Of a stretch of 64,000 bases of DNA, positions 45,916 through 55,854 are shown in pieces. The stretch spans positions 682,001-746,000 of the forward strand of contig NZ_CP137891.1 of assembly GCF_033547075.1 (NCBI RefSeq). The letters run 5' to 3'. Origin of the DNA: Flavobacterium ardleyense. Lineage in GTDB: Bacteria; Bacteroidota; Bacteroidia; Flavobacteriales; Flavobacteriaceae. The number at the start of each line of letters is the position of its first letter. The stretch's first letter is position 1. The notes under the pieces are model-generated. The model ran no database searches. It had not been told where the DNA came from and saw only the letters and a program-made list of their open reading frames with translations. The position numbers and the translations under genes were made by a program.

Positions 45916-46593
45916 TTATACTATTGCCTTTATCACTTTTGCGGGAACGCCACCAATTACTGAATTTGCAGGAAATATTCCGTTGACCACGGCTCCAGCA
46001 GCAACCACACAATTATCTCCAATTTGGCACCCATCTAGAAAAGTGACCCTCGCTCCTACCCAAATATTATTGCCAAGGATAATTCCTTTAGAATTGACCC
46101 CTTGCTCCCGAATTAGCTTCGAAGTATCTCGAAAATTATGATTCTCAGAATGGAAACTAACAAACGAGCCCATGATCACGTCGTTGCCAATCGTAATTCC
46201 GCCTGGAGCACCAAAATGGCAAAAATCGCCAACCGCTGAGTTGTTTCCCATAGTCATGCCCTTACCATAAGTGGCAAGATGCGATGTTGATAAAAGTTTG
46301 GAATACATTCCGATTTTTGCATTGTCTCCAAGTATGATTTTATTTGATGCATACCCATCCAAAATCGTGTGCGCTTCGATTGTCACGTTCGACCCGAAAG
46401 CAAAATTTGATTTATTTCGAATTTTGACATCAGCACCAAGAAAGACTTTTTTACGCAGAAATAAAATTCCGCGGAGCAGCATAAATAGTCTTGTTTGAAA
46501 GGTATATAATATTAAACCATCCGGAATATTTGAATCTATTTCGTAGGTTTTACCTTTCTTATGCAAGATCTTTTGCAGCGTCTTCTTGAGCAT
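45916..46593 (-). CDS. Hexapeptide-repeat acyltransferase
   Basis: This 225-aa left-handed beta-helix protein has many [LIV]-G-x4 turns (VKIRNKSNF, VTIEAHTILDG, NAKIGMYSKL, GITIGNDVIMG, IGDNCVVAAGAVV) and ends with VIGGVPAKVIKAI, the family end. Such enzymes acetylate sugars. The SFHSENHNF segment supplies the usual catalytic histidine. It abuts the polymerase gene with no gap, so it probably decorates the repeat unit. Confidence 0.9.
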   Translation of the reverse strand: MLKKTLQKILHKKGKTYEIDSNIPDGLILYTFQTRLFMLLRGILFLRKKVFLGADVKIRNKSNFAFGSNVTIEAHTILDGYASNKIILGDNAKIGMYSKLLSTSHLATYGKGMTMGNNSAVGDFCHFGAPGGITIGNDVIMGSFVSFHSENHNFRDTSKLIREQGVNSKGIILGNNIWVGARVTFLDGCQIGDNCVVAAGAVVNGIFPANSVIGGVPAKVIKAIV

Positions 46594-46638
46594 TAGTATT
46601 GATGACTTTTTTTGAATAAAATTATAGCAGTTTCCTTG

Positions 46639-47895
46639 CTATCGTTCTTTGTACCGAAGCACAAAAAATAAGTATGCAAAGCTAATTATTAATTCAGAAA
46701 TAATTATAGCCCAAATAACGGCAAATAATTCATAATAGACGAGTGAAACGACCACTAATAACAAAATCAGCAAGGTCTGTACAAATGAAATTCGCACATA
46801 AACTTTGTTATGATTCATGGCCAACAAAAGCTGTTTAAGAGGAACTTGAAGTGCCTGAATAGCAGGAATTAGAAGTGCTAACAGCAATAGAGCCGTAAGT
46901 TTCAACATGTCGGCTTTTGTAAAATAATTAATAATTTCGACCTTATAAGTTGCAATCACAATTAGACAGACAAATATAAATACCGCATTGATTCCGTTTG
47001 AGACTGCCCAATATTTGACTGTTCGTTTATAACTTTCCTGCATACCATAGCAAATTTTCGGGTACAAGAAGTTGAAGGATAACAGGATATATGTTCTGAA
47101 AATCCCCACAATTTGCTCAATCACTTTGTACTGTCCCGCCATCACATTACTTCCCAACCAGCCGATGAGCATTATTGGCAGATACATTTGCAAGGAAGTG
47201 AAAAGTTGAGAGGTGAAAATTTGGAAATTTTGCACAATATACTTTCGAGCAGAAACGAAATTTTTGCTTAATATTTTAAATTTATAATGAATATTCAAAT
47301 AAATAAGCATTCCAACATTTGCTATAATAGCTCCTAATCCCCAATACAAATTGACAAAAACATAATCTCCTTCTTCACGAATAAAGAAAAAGATAAAGCT
47401 GAGATAGAGCAGTTTTGAAGCTACATTGACAACTGTAATTAGCTTATAGTTTTCCACACCTTGCAAAAACCAGACTGGATTGAGCACCTGACCAACTAGT
47501 ATGCTTAACGTAAATATGTAAAGTAAAAACTCATCTTTGAAGTAGGGAATTGTGAAAAATAAGATGCTACAAAATCCTATTATTATAAAAAGCATAATAG
47601 TTTTTGCCAGCTGAGTGGTCGAAAATATTTCGGAAACTGTAACTTTATTATCCCGCTGCAGCGAAATTTCTCGCACAGAGATAATTTCACTTCCATAATC
47701 GATAAAAACAATCAGAAAGAATGCTAAGGACAGCGCCACGCCAATCTTTCCGTAATTTTCTATTCCACAAATAGCAATAATATAGGGAACGACTAGAATT
47801 GGAGTTACGAGATTAAAAGCTTGCCCAAATCCGTACACAGACAAATCGCTAAGCTTTTTGTTTCGGTATAGATTTCGGAGTTTTGCTTTTATCAT
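46639..47895 (-). CDS. Polysaccharide flippase (Wzx-like)
   Basis: This 418-aa protein has twelve predicted membrane helices. It starts with LSDLSVYGFGQAFNLVTPILVVPYIIAICGIENYGKIGVALS, the typical first-two-helix signature of the polysaccharide synthesis/MATE-like flippase family. It would flip undecaprenyl-linked repeat units across the inner membrane. It lies 45 bases upstream of the acyltransferase gene. Confidence 0.88.
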   Translation of the reverse strand: MIKAKLRNLYRNKKLSDLSVYGFGQAFNLVTPILVVPYIIAICGIENYGKIGVALSLAFFLIVFIDYGSEIISVREISLQRDNKVTVSEIFSTTQLAKTIMLFIIIGFCSILFFTIPYFKDEFLLYIFTLSILVGQVLNPVWFLQGVENYKLITVVNVASKLLYLSFIFFFIREEGDYVFVNLYWGLGAIIANVGMLIYLNIHYKFKILSKNFVSARKYIVQNFQIFTSQLFTSLQMYLPIMLIGWLGSNVMAGQYKVIEQIVGIFRTYILLSFNFLYPKICYGMQESYKRTVKYWAVSNGINAVFIFVCLIVIATYKVEIINYFTKADMLKLTALLLLALLIPAIQALQVPLKQLLLAMNHNKVYVRISFVQTLLILLLVVVSLVYYELFAVIWAIIISELIISFAYLFFVLRYKER

Positions 47896-47916
47896 TCTAA
47901 TATTTTATAATTATTA

Positions 47917-48030
47917 TCAGGATACAACTTCGGTGAGCGCTACAGTAAGCAGAAATATAATCAGTAGATTAACTATTACTAATCCCAAACTATAGTTTTG
48001 GAAGAAGATTATTGTTAGAAAATCTCGCAC
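47917..48030 (-). CDS. Possible 37-aa single-helix membrane peptide
   Basis: A GTG-initiated frame encodes 37 residues with one long hydrophobic segment (SLGLVIVNLLIIFLLTVAL). It fills the 149-base gap between the lipoprotein and flippase genes. The frame stays open into the lipoprotein gene upstream, so it could be the tail of a decayed gene. No ATG and no family are seen. Confidence 0.2.
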   Translation of the reverse strand: MRDFLTIIFFQNYSLGLVIVNLLIIFLLTVALTEVVS

Positions 48031-48044
48031 TTCTTTTTCTGATA

Positions 48045-48599
48045 TTACTGTGGATAACAGATGGCCTGAACTTCCTTCAACAACTTCTCAGTAGGATAAA
48101 AATATGGTGTTTTAAATTTTCCTGCTTCATATTTAATTTCTAATGTGCCGTTTACCGGGTCAACAGTTGCTGGAAACTCTTTGGTATCAATAAAATAATC
48201 AAAAAATTTATCCCCTTGTATTACGAACGACATTCCTTGATATAACATGGTAACATTTTTAACACTAATATCTTTCTGATCTTTATTTATACCAAAATCA
48301 ATTCGAATATTAGTTGGAACAACTTCTTGTGGCAGGTGAAATGCGACTTTTTGGAATTTATCCCCACCATCAATTCCTGTCCAAACCGCCATGGTTCCAT
48401 CAAACTCATTGCTTTTATCTTCTGTATAATACACAGCAAAATCATCTTTAGCTGAAACTTTCGCTTCGATCTCCACAATAAAATTAGGCTCTAAAACTTG
48501 CGTAATCACTTCTTTGGGTACTTCTACCTTTTTTTCGTTTTTGCAAGCTGAGAAAGTGACCAAAGCTACTACGACTAAGCACATCGACTGTATTTTCAT
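48045..48599 (-). CDS. Small lipoprotein of the polysaccharide locus
   Basis: The protein is 184 aa from the ATG at 48599 (MKIQSMCLVVVALVTFSAC); the longer frame to 48626 adds nine residues before the signal peptide. Lipidated Cys19 follows LVTFSA, and KNEKK comes after it. The mature domain is beta-rich and resembles the jelly-roll-like C-terminal region (ANIIINGE...) of the neighbouring GT39 protein only in general character. The function is unknown. It lies 46 bases downstream of the GT39 gene. Confidence 0.75.
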   Translation of the reverse strand: MKIQSMCLVVVALVTFSACKNEKKVEVPKEVITQVLEPNFIVEIEAKVSAKDDFAVYYTEDKSNEFDGTMAVWTGIDGGDKFQKVAFHLPQEVVPTNIRIDFGINKDQKDISVKNVTMLYQGMSFVIQGDKFFDYFIDTKEFPATVDPVNGTLEIKYEAGKFKTPYFYPTEKLLKEVQAICYPQ

Positions 48600-48645
48600 A
48601 TATAAATTTTTTGTAAAAGTATTCATTAATTGGTTGGTGGGTTCC

Positions 48646-50484
48646 CTATTTCTGCTTATTTATTTGAACTGAGTTAACAATTGCATTCCTGTCATTTCCA
48701 TTAATATTGACATCATTATCATACTCAATCTTCAACACAATCATCTGATTAACTTCTGAAGTGTAATTTACAACTAATCCCGAATTATTTTCTTTATTAT
48801 CTAAAAATCCACTTCCCACTACTTCTCCATTTATAATAATATTAAAGTGAGCATTTTCATTATTGATGGGTTCAGCAGGCAAACTTTTACCGCGCATAAT
48901 TATGGAATAATTGCCTTTTGCAAGTGTCATTTTCGGATAGGTATAAGTTGAATTGCTTACAAATATCATTGCACCACTACCATCAAATTGAGCATCTTGA
49001 AACAGGTTCATATTTAAAAATGGAGAGTCTCCGTTTTTAGAAACATAATGCTTTGCCCATGTGTCATATTTCTCAATCGTCTCTTTCAGAATAAAGTGTT
49101 CGTTAAGATAGTTCTCTAATTCTAACGGCAAGAGGTAATTACGTTCATTTGCATCTGCATACCAAAAAGAATTATTACTAACTTTTCCTGAAGCCATATC
49201 TTTTACGTACTCATTTAGGGGACTTTCAATAGTATTCCTCCCGGTGCTTTCTTTTAGATAGAAATTAAAGAGCCAACCCCAAGAAGACACCACTATGTCA
49301 CTATTAGTGTTCTTCTCCACAATCTCGGCAGATATCTCTCTAAATTGTGACTTGGAAACTTTGCTATAATATTCCTTGACCACAAATAAATTAATCAATG
49401 ACAAAATAACAACTGCCGTTAGCACAAATTTTCGCGCAATCGTATTTCTTATTGAACCGATAGCGATTGCTAATATCATAGTTATTGCTGCTGTAGCACT
49501 CACGAAGTAACGTGCAAGCATCAAACTGATGTCCATATAACTTTTGACTACGATGAATACAAAAAACACAAAAGTCCATCCAAATAATACTACAAAACTC
49601 AATTGGAGCTTGTCCTCATGTATTTTCTTGATGTCTGTAGATTTCTCGTAATTAAAGACTTTAAAGATGTAGTAAATGAATAAAATAAGAAAAATGAACT
49701 TTGTAAATTCAAAATCACCTAAGAAATTTGTTATCAAATCAGTTACCGATGTTGGGCCTGGAGCCGGCACCCAAAATGATTTGAAGTTCAGTAACTTCAC
49801 AAGCATTTTGTAATTTGGTGCAAATAGTAAAAGTGCTAAAATTCCTGAAATAATTGAGAATTTCAAAATCTTTATACGCTCTTCCTTTGCTTGTGTTGCA
49901 ATGAAAAACAGAATAATAATGACTTGCGAAAGAATATTTACAAAAGTGAAAAAGTTTGTATTTAATGCAAATCCTGTAAAAAGTCCGTAATATAAAGCTG
50001 TTTTGAGACTTGGAAATTTTACAAAACGAATCAATGCCCAGAAGGAGAGTATTATTGCAAAAAGGTAAAATCCATAAGGTCTTGCATCTTGTGATATAAA
50101 GATATTATATTCATTTACACACAAAAGTACTGCAGCAATAAGTCCTATATTTTTATAAAACAGTTCTTTTCCTAGCAAATAGATTGCATAAACTGAGGCT
50201 ATTCCTGACAATGCCGAGAAAAACCGCGCAGTCCATTCAGAATAGCCTAAAAAGAAATAAAATCCTTTTAATAGATAGAAATACAAATATGGAAATCCTT
50301 CTCTCAACTCCATTTCAAAGTAAAATTGTGCAGACGGCATGCTTGGATCAGACATATTGAGAGTAAAAATCTCGTCTACCCAAAGACTTTGAAAATCAAG
50401 ACGGTAAAGTCTAAGAAATGCTGCTACGAGTAAAATCAGTATTAAATACCCATTTTCTTTTACCGTATTAATAATTCTGTTCAT
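48646..50484 (-). CDS. Glycosyltransferase family 39-like membrane protein
   Basis: This 612-aa protein has an N-terminal helix, then RLYRLDFQSLWVDEIFTLN near residues 25-45, the first-loop D-E acid pair of PMT/ArnT-type enzymes. About ten more membrane helices follow to about 350. The C-terminal 250 residues are soluble and beta-rich, ending in a possible carbohydrate-binding module. Such enzymes use polyprenyl-phosphate sugars on the outer face of the inner membrane. The GtrB-like transferase at 52335 could make that donor. Confidence 0.85.
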   Translation of the reverse strand: MNRIINTVKENGYLILILLVAAFLRLYRLDFQSLWVDEIFTLNMSDPSMPSAQFYFEMELREGFPYLYFYLLKGFYFFLGYSEWTARFFSALSGIASVYAIYLLGKELFYKNIGLIAAVLLCVNEYNIFISQDARPYGFYLFAIILSFWALIRFVKFPSLKTALYYGLFTGFALNTNFFTFVNILSQVIIILFFIATQAKEERIKILKFSIISGILALLLFAPNYKMLVKLLNFKSFWVPAPGPTSVTDLITNFLGDFEFTKFIFLILFIYYIFKVFNYEKSTDIKKIHEDKLQLSFVVLFGWTFVFFVFIVVKSYMDISLMLARYFVSATAAITMILAIAIGSIRNTIARKFVLTAVVILSLINLFVVKEYYSKVSKSQFREISAEIVEKNTNSDIVVSSWGWLFNFYLKESTGRNTIESPLNEYVKDMASGKVSNNSFWYADANERNYLLPLELENYLNEHFILKETIEKYDTWAKHYVSKNGDSPFLNMNLFQDAQFDGSGAMIFVSNSTYTYPKMTLAKGNYSIIMRGKSLPAEPINNENAHFNIIINGEVVGSGFLDNKENNSGLVVNYTSEVNQMIVLKIEYDNDVNINGNDRNAIVNSVQINKQK

Positions 50485-50528
50485 TTGTAGGTTTTTTATA
50501 AAAATATTATCTAGACTCTTCTAAGTAT

Positions 50529-51668
50529 TTAATTTGCTTTTGCTGATTCAAATTGAAGAAATTGATTGACAACAACCTCGGTATCCAACTCATAATACAA
50601 AGGCAATCTCAACAACCTATCAGTAAACTTTTGAGTGTTTTCTAAAAATCTACCATCGTGTTTGTCTTTGTAAAATGCACTTTCGTGAAGACTGATATAA
50701 TGAAAAACCGCCATGATATTCTCAGCTTTTAGCTTTCCGATGATCGCAGATCGTTGATCTTCACTCTCACATATAAGATAAAACATGTGTGCGTTATTCG
50801 TGCTATACTCGGGCACAAAAGGCAACAAGATATTGTTGGATTTTGCCCAATCTGCAAGCTTCTCTTTATAATTATTCCAATGCATTTTTCTCTGATCTTG
50901 AATTTTATCAAGATTTTCAAGTTGTGCCCATAAAAAAGCTGCAATAATTTCGGATGGCAGGAACGAACTTCCCACATCTACCCAACCATATTTGTCAACT
51001 TCACCTTTAAAGAAAGCAGATCTATTTGTTCCTTTTTCCCAAAGAATTTCGGCTCTATCGCAAAATTGTGGGTCGTTTATGGCAAGCATTCCGCCTTCGC
51101 CCGAAATAATGTTTTTGGTTTCGTGAAAAGAAAATGCAGACAAATGTCCGATAGATCCCAAAGGCTGCGAACCATTCTTACCAATATAAAAATTGTCGAT
51201 CGCTTGTGCAGCATCTTCAACAACAAAAAGATTATGACGTTTTGCAATATCCATAATTGTGTCCATTTCGCAAGCAACACCTGCATAATGTACAACTACA
51301 ATCGCTTTGGTTTTATCTGTAATCAGCGCTTCAATACGAGTTTCATCAATATTAGGATGGTCTGCTCTACTATCTGCAAAAATGATCTTCGCGCCTCTTA
51401 AAACAAAAGCATTTGCTGTCGAAACAAAGGTATAAGATGGCATAATTACCTCATCATCTTCTTTGATATTCAACAATATTGCAGCCATTTCTAGCGCATC
51501 TGTGCACGAAGTGGTAAGCAAACATTTCTTGAAATGATAGCGCTCTTCAAAAAACTTCTGACATAACTGAGTATACTTGCCATTGCCCGAAATCTTTCCA
51601 GATTTTACAGCATCTTCAATGTAAAAAGTCTCTTTTCCAGTTAAAAACGGTTTGTTAAATGGTATCAT
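50529..51668 (-). CDS. dTDP-4-amino-4,6-dideoxygalactose transaminase (WecE/RffA-like)
   Basis: This 379-aa PLP aminotransferase is of the DegT/DnrJ/EryC1 family. It starts MIPFNKPFLTGKE, with the family SGNGKYTQLCQKFFEE and VIMPSYTFVSTANAFVLRGA. The PLP-binding lysine is in FSFHETKNI near residue 185. The WecE type converts dTDP-4-keto-6-deoxyglucose to the 4-amino sugar. Its start overlaps the end of the WecD-like acetyltransferase gene by 14 bases, so the two steps of an N-acetylated amino sugar are encoded together. Confidence 0.88.
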   Translation of the reverse strand: MIPFNKPFLTGKETFYIEDAVKSGKISGNGKYTQLCQKFFEERYHFKKCLLTTSCTDALEMAAILLNIKEDDEVIMPSYTFVSTANAFVLRGAKIIFADSRADHPNIDETRIEALITDKTKAIVVVHYAGVACEMDTIMDIAKRHNLFVVEDAAQAIDNFYIGKNGSQPLGSIGHLSAFSFHETKNIISGEGGMLAINDPQFCDRAEILWEKGTNRSAFFKGEVDKYGWVDVGSSFLPSEIIAAFLWAQLENLDKIQDQRKMHWNNYKEKLADWAKSNNILLPFVPEYSTNNAHMFYLICESEDQRSAIIGKLKAENIMAVFHYISLHESAFYKDKHDGRFLENTQKFTDRLLRLPLYYELDTEVVVNQFLQFESAKAN

Positions 51669-52338
51669 TTTTCCAATAATGTGTTATAGGTGTGATGGAC
51701 AAAATCGAGTATCCCTTTTTGGTATAAAACCCGCAGGCATCTAGATTTTCTTGTTGCGTTGGTATCTGAAGTTTTTGAATTCCCTTCCTAAATAGTAAGT
51801 ACTCTACTCTTTGCAATAACTTCGTTCCTAAGCCTTGTCCTTGAAATTCTGGAAGGACAGCAATAAGTCCAATAGTTGCTATTTCTTGATTAATTTTAAA
51901 AGTAACAAATCCTCCAATTTTATCATTCTGATAAATTACAAGGACATCATCGGCAAATTGTCTGTTTAGAGAATTTGAAATCCAAAGATTATAAAGATTT
52001 TTAAACTGCCTTTCGGCAAAATTACCGTCGAGATTAAAGCGGCTATGTTTTCCAGATTCATACGCAAGCTCTTGAAGTGTTGATACGTCCTTGAATTTTT
52101 CATCGACACTTCTGATGTCTGCATCTGTATCAGCTATTTGCAAAAGTTGCTTTTCAAAAATTATTTTATGCTCTCGAAATGTTGGTTGAAAGTTCTTAAA
52201 GACTTTATTTTCCTCCGAATGAAAACTATAAAACATATCAAACTCCTGCAACTCAATGTCGGCAACTTCGTGTGTTGCGTCAACCGAAGCTATATTTAAA
52301 TTGAAGAAATCTGAATCCCAAGGTAAATGTTTTATCAT
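51655..52338 (-). CDS. GNAT acetyltransferase (WecD/RffC-like)
   Basis: This 227-aa protein starts MIKHLPWDSDFFNLNIAS, matching the WDS-x-FF-x-x-x-I start of the WecD family. The GNAT acetyl-CoA loop is seen as VLPEFQGQGLGTKLL near residues 165-180. WecD acetylates dTDP-4-amino-4,6-dideoxygalactose, the product of the neighbouring transaminase. It overlaps that gene by 14 bases and the GT2 gene by four (ATGA type). Confidence 0.85.
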   Translation of the reverse strand: MIKHLPWDSDFFNLNIASVDATHEVADIELQEFDMFYSFHSEENKVFKNFQPTFREHKIIFEKQLLQIADTDADIRSVDEKFKDVSTLQELAYESGKHSRFNLDGNFAERQFKNLYNLWISNSLNRQFADDVLVIYQNDKIGGFVTFKINQEIATIGLIAVLPEFQGQGLGTKLLQRVEYLLFRKGIQKLQIPTQQENLDACGFYTKKGYSILSITPITHYWKNDTI

Positions 52339-53282
52339 ATAATCTCGTCAATAATAAATGAAGGTCGATTTTTTGTTTGATCAAAAATCTTCCCTACATA
52401 AATGCCCGTAATACCTACAATAGTGATTACAACTCCGGACAAAAACCATATTGAAACCATTATCGAACTAAATCCTACTACCGATATTTTGTTTGTTATC
52501 GCCTCGTAAATATAAAATAAGCCGGTAAGAAAAGATAAAAATGAGATGATTAGTCCAAATTTCACAAATAATTTTAGCGGTTTATTTGAAAACGAAATGA
52601 TTGTATTAAAAGCCAAGCTAATCAATTTCCCTATACTATAACTACTTTCTCCAGCAAAACGCTCTTGATGTTCTACTACAACCGAAGTCGTATTGAAACC
52701 AACAAACTTTACAAAAAGTGGAAAGAATTTAATGTTATCGTCAAGTCTCAAAACTGATGAAATTACTTTTTTATGATAGATTCCGAAGTTAGCAATTTCA
52801 TTATCATATTCCATATCAGTAAGAAAACCAAAAATCTTCGAAAAAATATAAGATCCCTTCTTTTTGAGATAGCTGTCTTTCCTATTTTTCCTCCTCGCCA
52901 ACACTACATCAAATCCTCGTTGAGCCTCGGCATAAAGTTTAATTATCTGATCAGGCTTGTCCTGCAAGTCACAATCCATCACCACAATCCACTCACCTTT
53001 AGCAACAGATAATCCTGCCATGATTGCAGAATGCTGCCCAAAATTTCTGCTGAGTCTAACACATTTTAGATGTTGATTGCGAGTGGATAGTACCTGCATT
53101 TTACTCCAAGAATTGTCGGGACTTCTGTCATCAACTAGAATCATTTCGTAAGAATGACCCAATGTTTTAAGCGATTTCTCAATCTCCGCAACAAGAGTAT
53201 CCACTATATCCGCCGCCTTGTAAACTGGGCTTACAATGGTGATGTGTGGATGTGCCTGATTTAAAATATCAATCTGATTCAT
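52335..53282 (-). CDS. Polyprenyl-phosphate glycosyltransferase (GtrB/DPM1-like GT2)
   Basis: This 315-aa GT2 enzyme has ITIVSPVYKAADIVD near the start, EMILVDDRSPDNSW, VVMDCDLQDKPDQI (DxD-like site, near 103) and two membrane helices at the C-terminus (about 235-257 and 268-293). This is the GtrB/dolichyl-phosphate mannose synthase-like layout. It would load a sugar on undecaprenyl phosphate for transfer on the outer side, possibly by the GT39 protein. Confidence 0.9.
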   Translation of the reverse strand: MNQIDILNQAHPHITIVSPVYKAADIVDTLVAEIEKSLKTLGHSYEMILVDDRSPDNSWSKMQVLSTRNQHLKCVRLSRNFGQHSAIMAGLSVAKGEWIVVMDCDLQDKPDQIIKLYAEAQRGFDVVLARRKNRKDSYLKKKGSYIFSKIFGFLTDMEYDNEIANFGIYHKKVISSVLRLDDNIKFFPLFVKFVGFNTTSVVVEHQERFAGESSYSIGKLISLAFNTIISFSNKPLKLFVKFGLIISFLSFLTGLFYIYEAITNKISVVGFSSIMVSIWFLSGVVITIVGITGIYVGKIFDQTKNRPSFIIDEII

Positions 53283-53287
53283 AAACG

Positions 53288-54103
53288 CTATTTCTCAAGA
53301 AAATTTTTAATTTTCATCGTATCCAAAACGCTATATTTTGGTCTTTCCGCTGGAGTTGGATAGGCTGAAGAAGGTATCGGATCCACAATAATAGTTACAT
53401 TGTTATCTTCAAATATTTTCTTTGCAAATTCGAACCAACTACATTGCCAATCGTCAGAATAATTATAGATTCCGTAATTAGTGTCAGAAGGATTCTCAGC
53501 GTCTATCTGAATTATTTTTAATATCGCTTTCGCTAAATTAACCGCGTTTGTAGGACAACCAATCTGATCATCAACCACTGAAATTTTATCTCTATCGGCC
53601 GAAAGTCTCAACATCGTTTTATAGAAGTTGGAACCGAACTCTGAATAAACCCACGAGGTTCTGATAATGAAATGTCTTTTGGCGAAAGCCTGAACAAATT
53701 TCTCACCTTGCAATTTAGTCGATCCATAAACGCCCAAAGGATTCGTGGAATCGCTTTCGGTATAAGGAATTTTTGAAGTTCCATCAAAAATAAAATCTGT
53801 AGAAATATGAATTAGTGTACGGTTGTATTTAGTTGAAATTTCAGCAAGATTCTTTGCTCCAGTTGCATTAATTGCAAAAGCTATCTCAGGTTCAGATTCT
53901 GCTTTGTCAACAGCAGTATACGCCGCAGCATTGATGCAATAATCCGGTTTGCACGACGCAAAAGCTTGCTCTACCGCTTCAACAGATGTTATATCGCAGT
54001 CTTTTGAATCAAAAAAGTGAAAATCCATTGTTGGGAAATTCCCTTTTACACTTTGTATCGATTGCCCTAGCTGTCCTGCAGCACCAAAAACTGCTACTAC
54101 CAT
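53288..54103 (-). CDS. rfbD: dTDP-4-dehydrorhamnose reductase
   Basis: This 271-aa extended SDR enzyme makes the last step to dTDP-L-rhamnose. NADP-binding VFGAAGQLGQS is at residues 4-14. Other signals are NAAAYTAVDKAE near 60, the STDFIFDG segment and YGSTKLQGE with the Tyr/Lys pair near 125. Its start overlaps the rfbC gene by seven bases. rfbA and rfbB (glucose-1-phosphate thymidylyltransferase and dTDP-glucose dehydratase) are not in the window. Confidence 0.93.
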   Translation of the reverse strand: MVVAVFGAAGQLGQSIQSVKGNFPTMDFHFFDSKDCDITSVEAVEQAFASCKPDYCINAAAYTAVDKAESEPEIAFAINATGAKNLAEISTKYNRTLIHISTDFIFDGTSKIPYTESDSTNPLGVYGSTKLQGEKFVQAFAKRHFIIRTSWVYSEFGSNFYKTMLRLSADRDKISVVDDQIGCPTNAVNLAKAILKIIQIDAENPSDTNYGIYNYSDDWQCSWFEFAKKIFEDNNVTIIVDPIPSSAYPTPAERPKYSVLDTMKIKNFLEK

Positions 54104-54648
54104 ACCTGCAACGCTTTTGAAAACATTGGCAATTGCTGATCTTTTTCAGAAATTATAAGTTTCTGTTGCGAAAAATGCCAATCAATAGAAAGGTTTTCAT
54201 CATTATATATTATGCCACCTTCAGATTCTTTATTGTAATAATTATCACATTTATAAAAAAATGTGGCTGCCTCGCTCAATACCAAAAATCCATGTGCAAA
54301 TCCTCGTGGAACAAAGAGTTGGTTATTTTTCTCACCCGAAAGTACTACGCTAAAGTGCTGTCCGTAAGTTGCCGATTCTGGTCTGATATCGACCGCAACA
54401 TCCAGTACTTCGCCTGATAGCACGCGTACTAACTTTGCTTGCGAATGCTCTCCACGCTGATAATGTAACCCTCGCAACACGCCTTGAGTAGAAAAAGATT
54501 GATTGTCCTGAACAAAATGCACCTCTTGCTGAACGCCCTCTTGAAAAGATTTTTTATTAAAACTTTCCATGAAATAGCCACGCTCATCATTAATTATATT
54601 CGGTTCGATTAGATAACAACCATCAAGGTTTGTAGGAGTAAATTTCAT
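54097..54648 (-). CDS. rfbC: dTDP-4-dehydrorhamnose 3,5-epimerase
   Basis: This 183-aa RmlC cupin has the catalytic histidine context LRGLHYQ near residue 60, VLDVAVDIR near 83 and PRGFAHGFLVLSE near 117. It inverts C3 and C5 of dTDP-4-keto-6-deoxyglucose. It is the first gene of the rfbC-rfbD-GT2-wecD-wecE run, after a 216-base gap in which I see no gene. Confidence 0.95.
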   Translation of the reverse strand: MKFTPTNLDGCYLIEPNIINDERGYFMESFNKKSFQEGVQQEVHFVQDNQSFSTQGVLRGLHYQRGEHSQAKLVRVLSGEVLDVAVDIRPESATYGQHFSVVLSGEKNNQLFVPRGFAHGFLVLSEAATFFYKCDNYYNKESEGGIIYNDENLSIDWHFSQQKLIISEKDQQLPMFSKALQVW

Positions 54649-54864
54649 TTTATTGCTCTATAATACTTAGTAAATGCGAAAATCGTTCGCTCTTATAATA
54701 ATTGGTTTTGCCACTTCTAATCTATTCAAAACATCTAATACTTTTTTCAAATAAAAACCTTACCTACTTTCCCAATACTGTGTTCTTAGCTCTAATTTGC
54801 AAGAACTTTTTAGCTCTAGCTTTTGACCGTAGTAATAGTTTAAACTTAAATCTCTTGGAAGGCT

Positions 54865-55854
54865 TTATGCCGTTGCTGTAGAATATTTAACCTTCTGACG
54901 GTAGTAAAATTTCTTAATCCCAGCGATAAATGCGAAAATTAGAATCAAAATTATCGGCAAAATTATCTTCATAATTCCGCCTGCTGCAGCTTGTTTTTTC
55001 ATATTTACCATTACCGCACTTTCTTTGATAATCTTGTCATACATCATCAAATTAATTCGATTCTCTTCCTGTCTGTCCAACAGCATATTTTTGGTATAAA
55101 TAACATCATTAAGCTGCGACTTTTCTGTATATACAATCATTCCGCTCGCTGGTTTTCCAGCTTCAGAATTTTGTACTGATGTACGTAAAATATTGTCAAT
55201 TTCAGTTAGAGTACTTTCGTTTGCCGCAATTTTACTTTCCAAGCTACTGCGATATTGTGTTTGCATTTTTGCAAAAAATGGACTGTCATTTAAAAAAGCT
55301 AGAAGTTCAGTAATCAGCCCTTTTTCTGAAATTGGATTGTTGGACGAAAATAAAATCTGGTGAAATTTGTAGTTACGAGCGGTCACTTTATCTTCCATCA
55401 CTTGCTGCATACTCGCACCTTCTGCCAATAGACTTAGTGTTTTAAAGTAAATATCTTCTTGTTTTGCAAGTCTATAGACATCCACAATTGGTTCGATTTT
55501 AATTTTTCTAATTGCAGTTGGATTTGAAAACCCCGCAGCCTTCAGGAAAACAGTATCGTTTTCGGCAATTTTTGATTGTAATAATTCAATTTTCGAGTAT
55601 AAATACTCCACGCTACCAAAATTTGGAGATACTGTAAGAGTATGATTGTATTTCTTAGCCGATGAATCCAGGTACATTCCCAACGCAAATCCAATAATCA
55701 ACAGAAGCGCCACTATAATTATATTCCGAATTATAAACTGCATCGTTTTAAAAACAAAACCTCCAAAACCAGACATTGTTTTGCCAACACCTTGCGAGAA
55801 ATTTGAGAAATCAACTTCATCTTTCTTGTGGCTATTTGGATAATCTAAACTCAT
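54865..55854 (-). CDS. Wzz-like polysaccharide chain-length/co-polymerase protein
   Basis: This 329-aa protein has membrane helices near residues 42-60 and 290-312 that enclose a long, mostly helical periplasmic domain. The two-helix frame with a coiled middle is the Wzz (PCP) layout, although sequence motifs such as the proline-rich second helix are weak. It lacks the tyrosine kinase domain of PCP-2a proteins. It overlaps the upstream 566-aa gene by four bases (ATGA) and sits at the head of the polysaccharide locus. Confidence 0.68.
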   Translation of the reverse strand: MSLDYPNSHKKDEVDFSNFSQGVGKTMSGFGGFVFKTMQFIIRNIIIVALLLIIGFALGMYLDSSAKKYNHTLTVSPNFGSVEYLYSKIELLQSKIAENDTVFLKAAGFSNPTAIRKIKIEPIVDVYRLAKQEDIYFKTLSLLAEGASMQQVMEDKVTARNYKFHQILFSSNNPISEKGLITELLAFLNDSPFFAKMQTQYRSSLESKIAANESTLTEIDNILRTSVQNSEAGKPASGMIVYTEKSQLNDVIYTKNMLLDRQEENRINLMMYDKIIKESAVMVNMKKQAAAGGIMKIILPIILILIFAFIAGIKKFYYRQKVKYSTATA

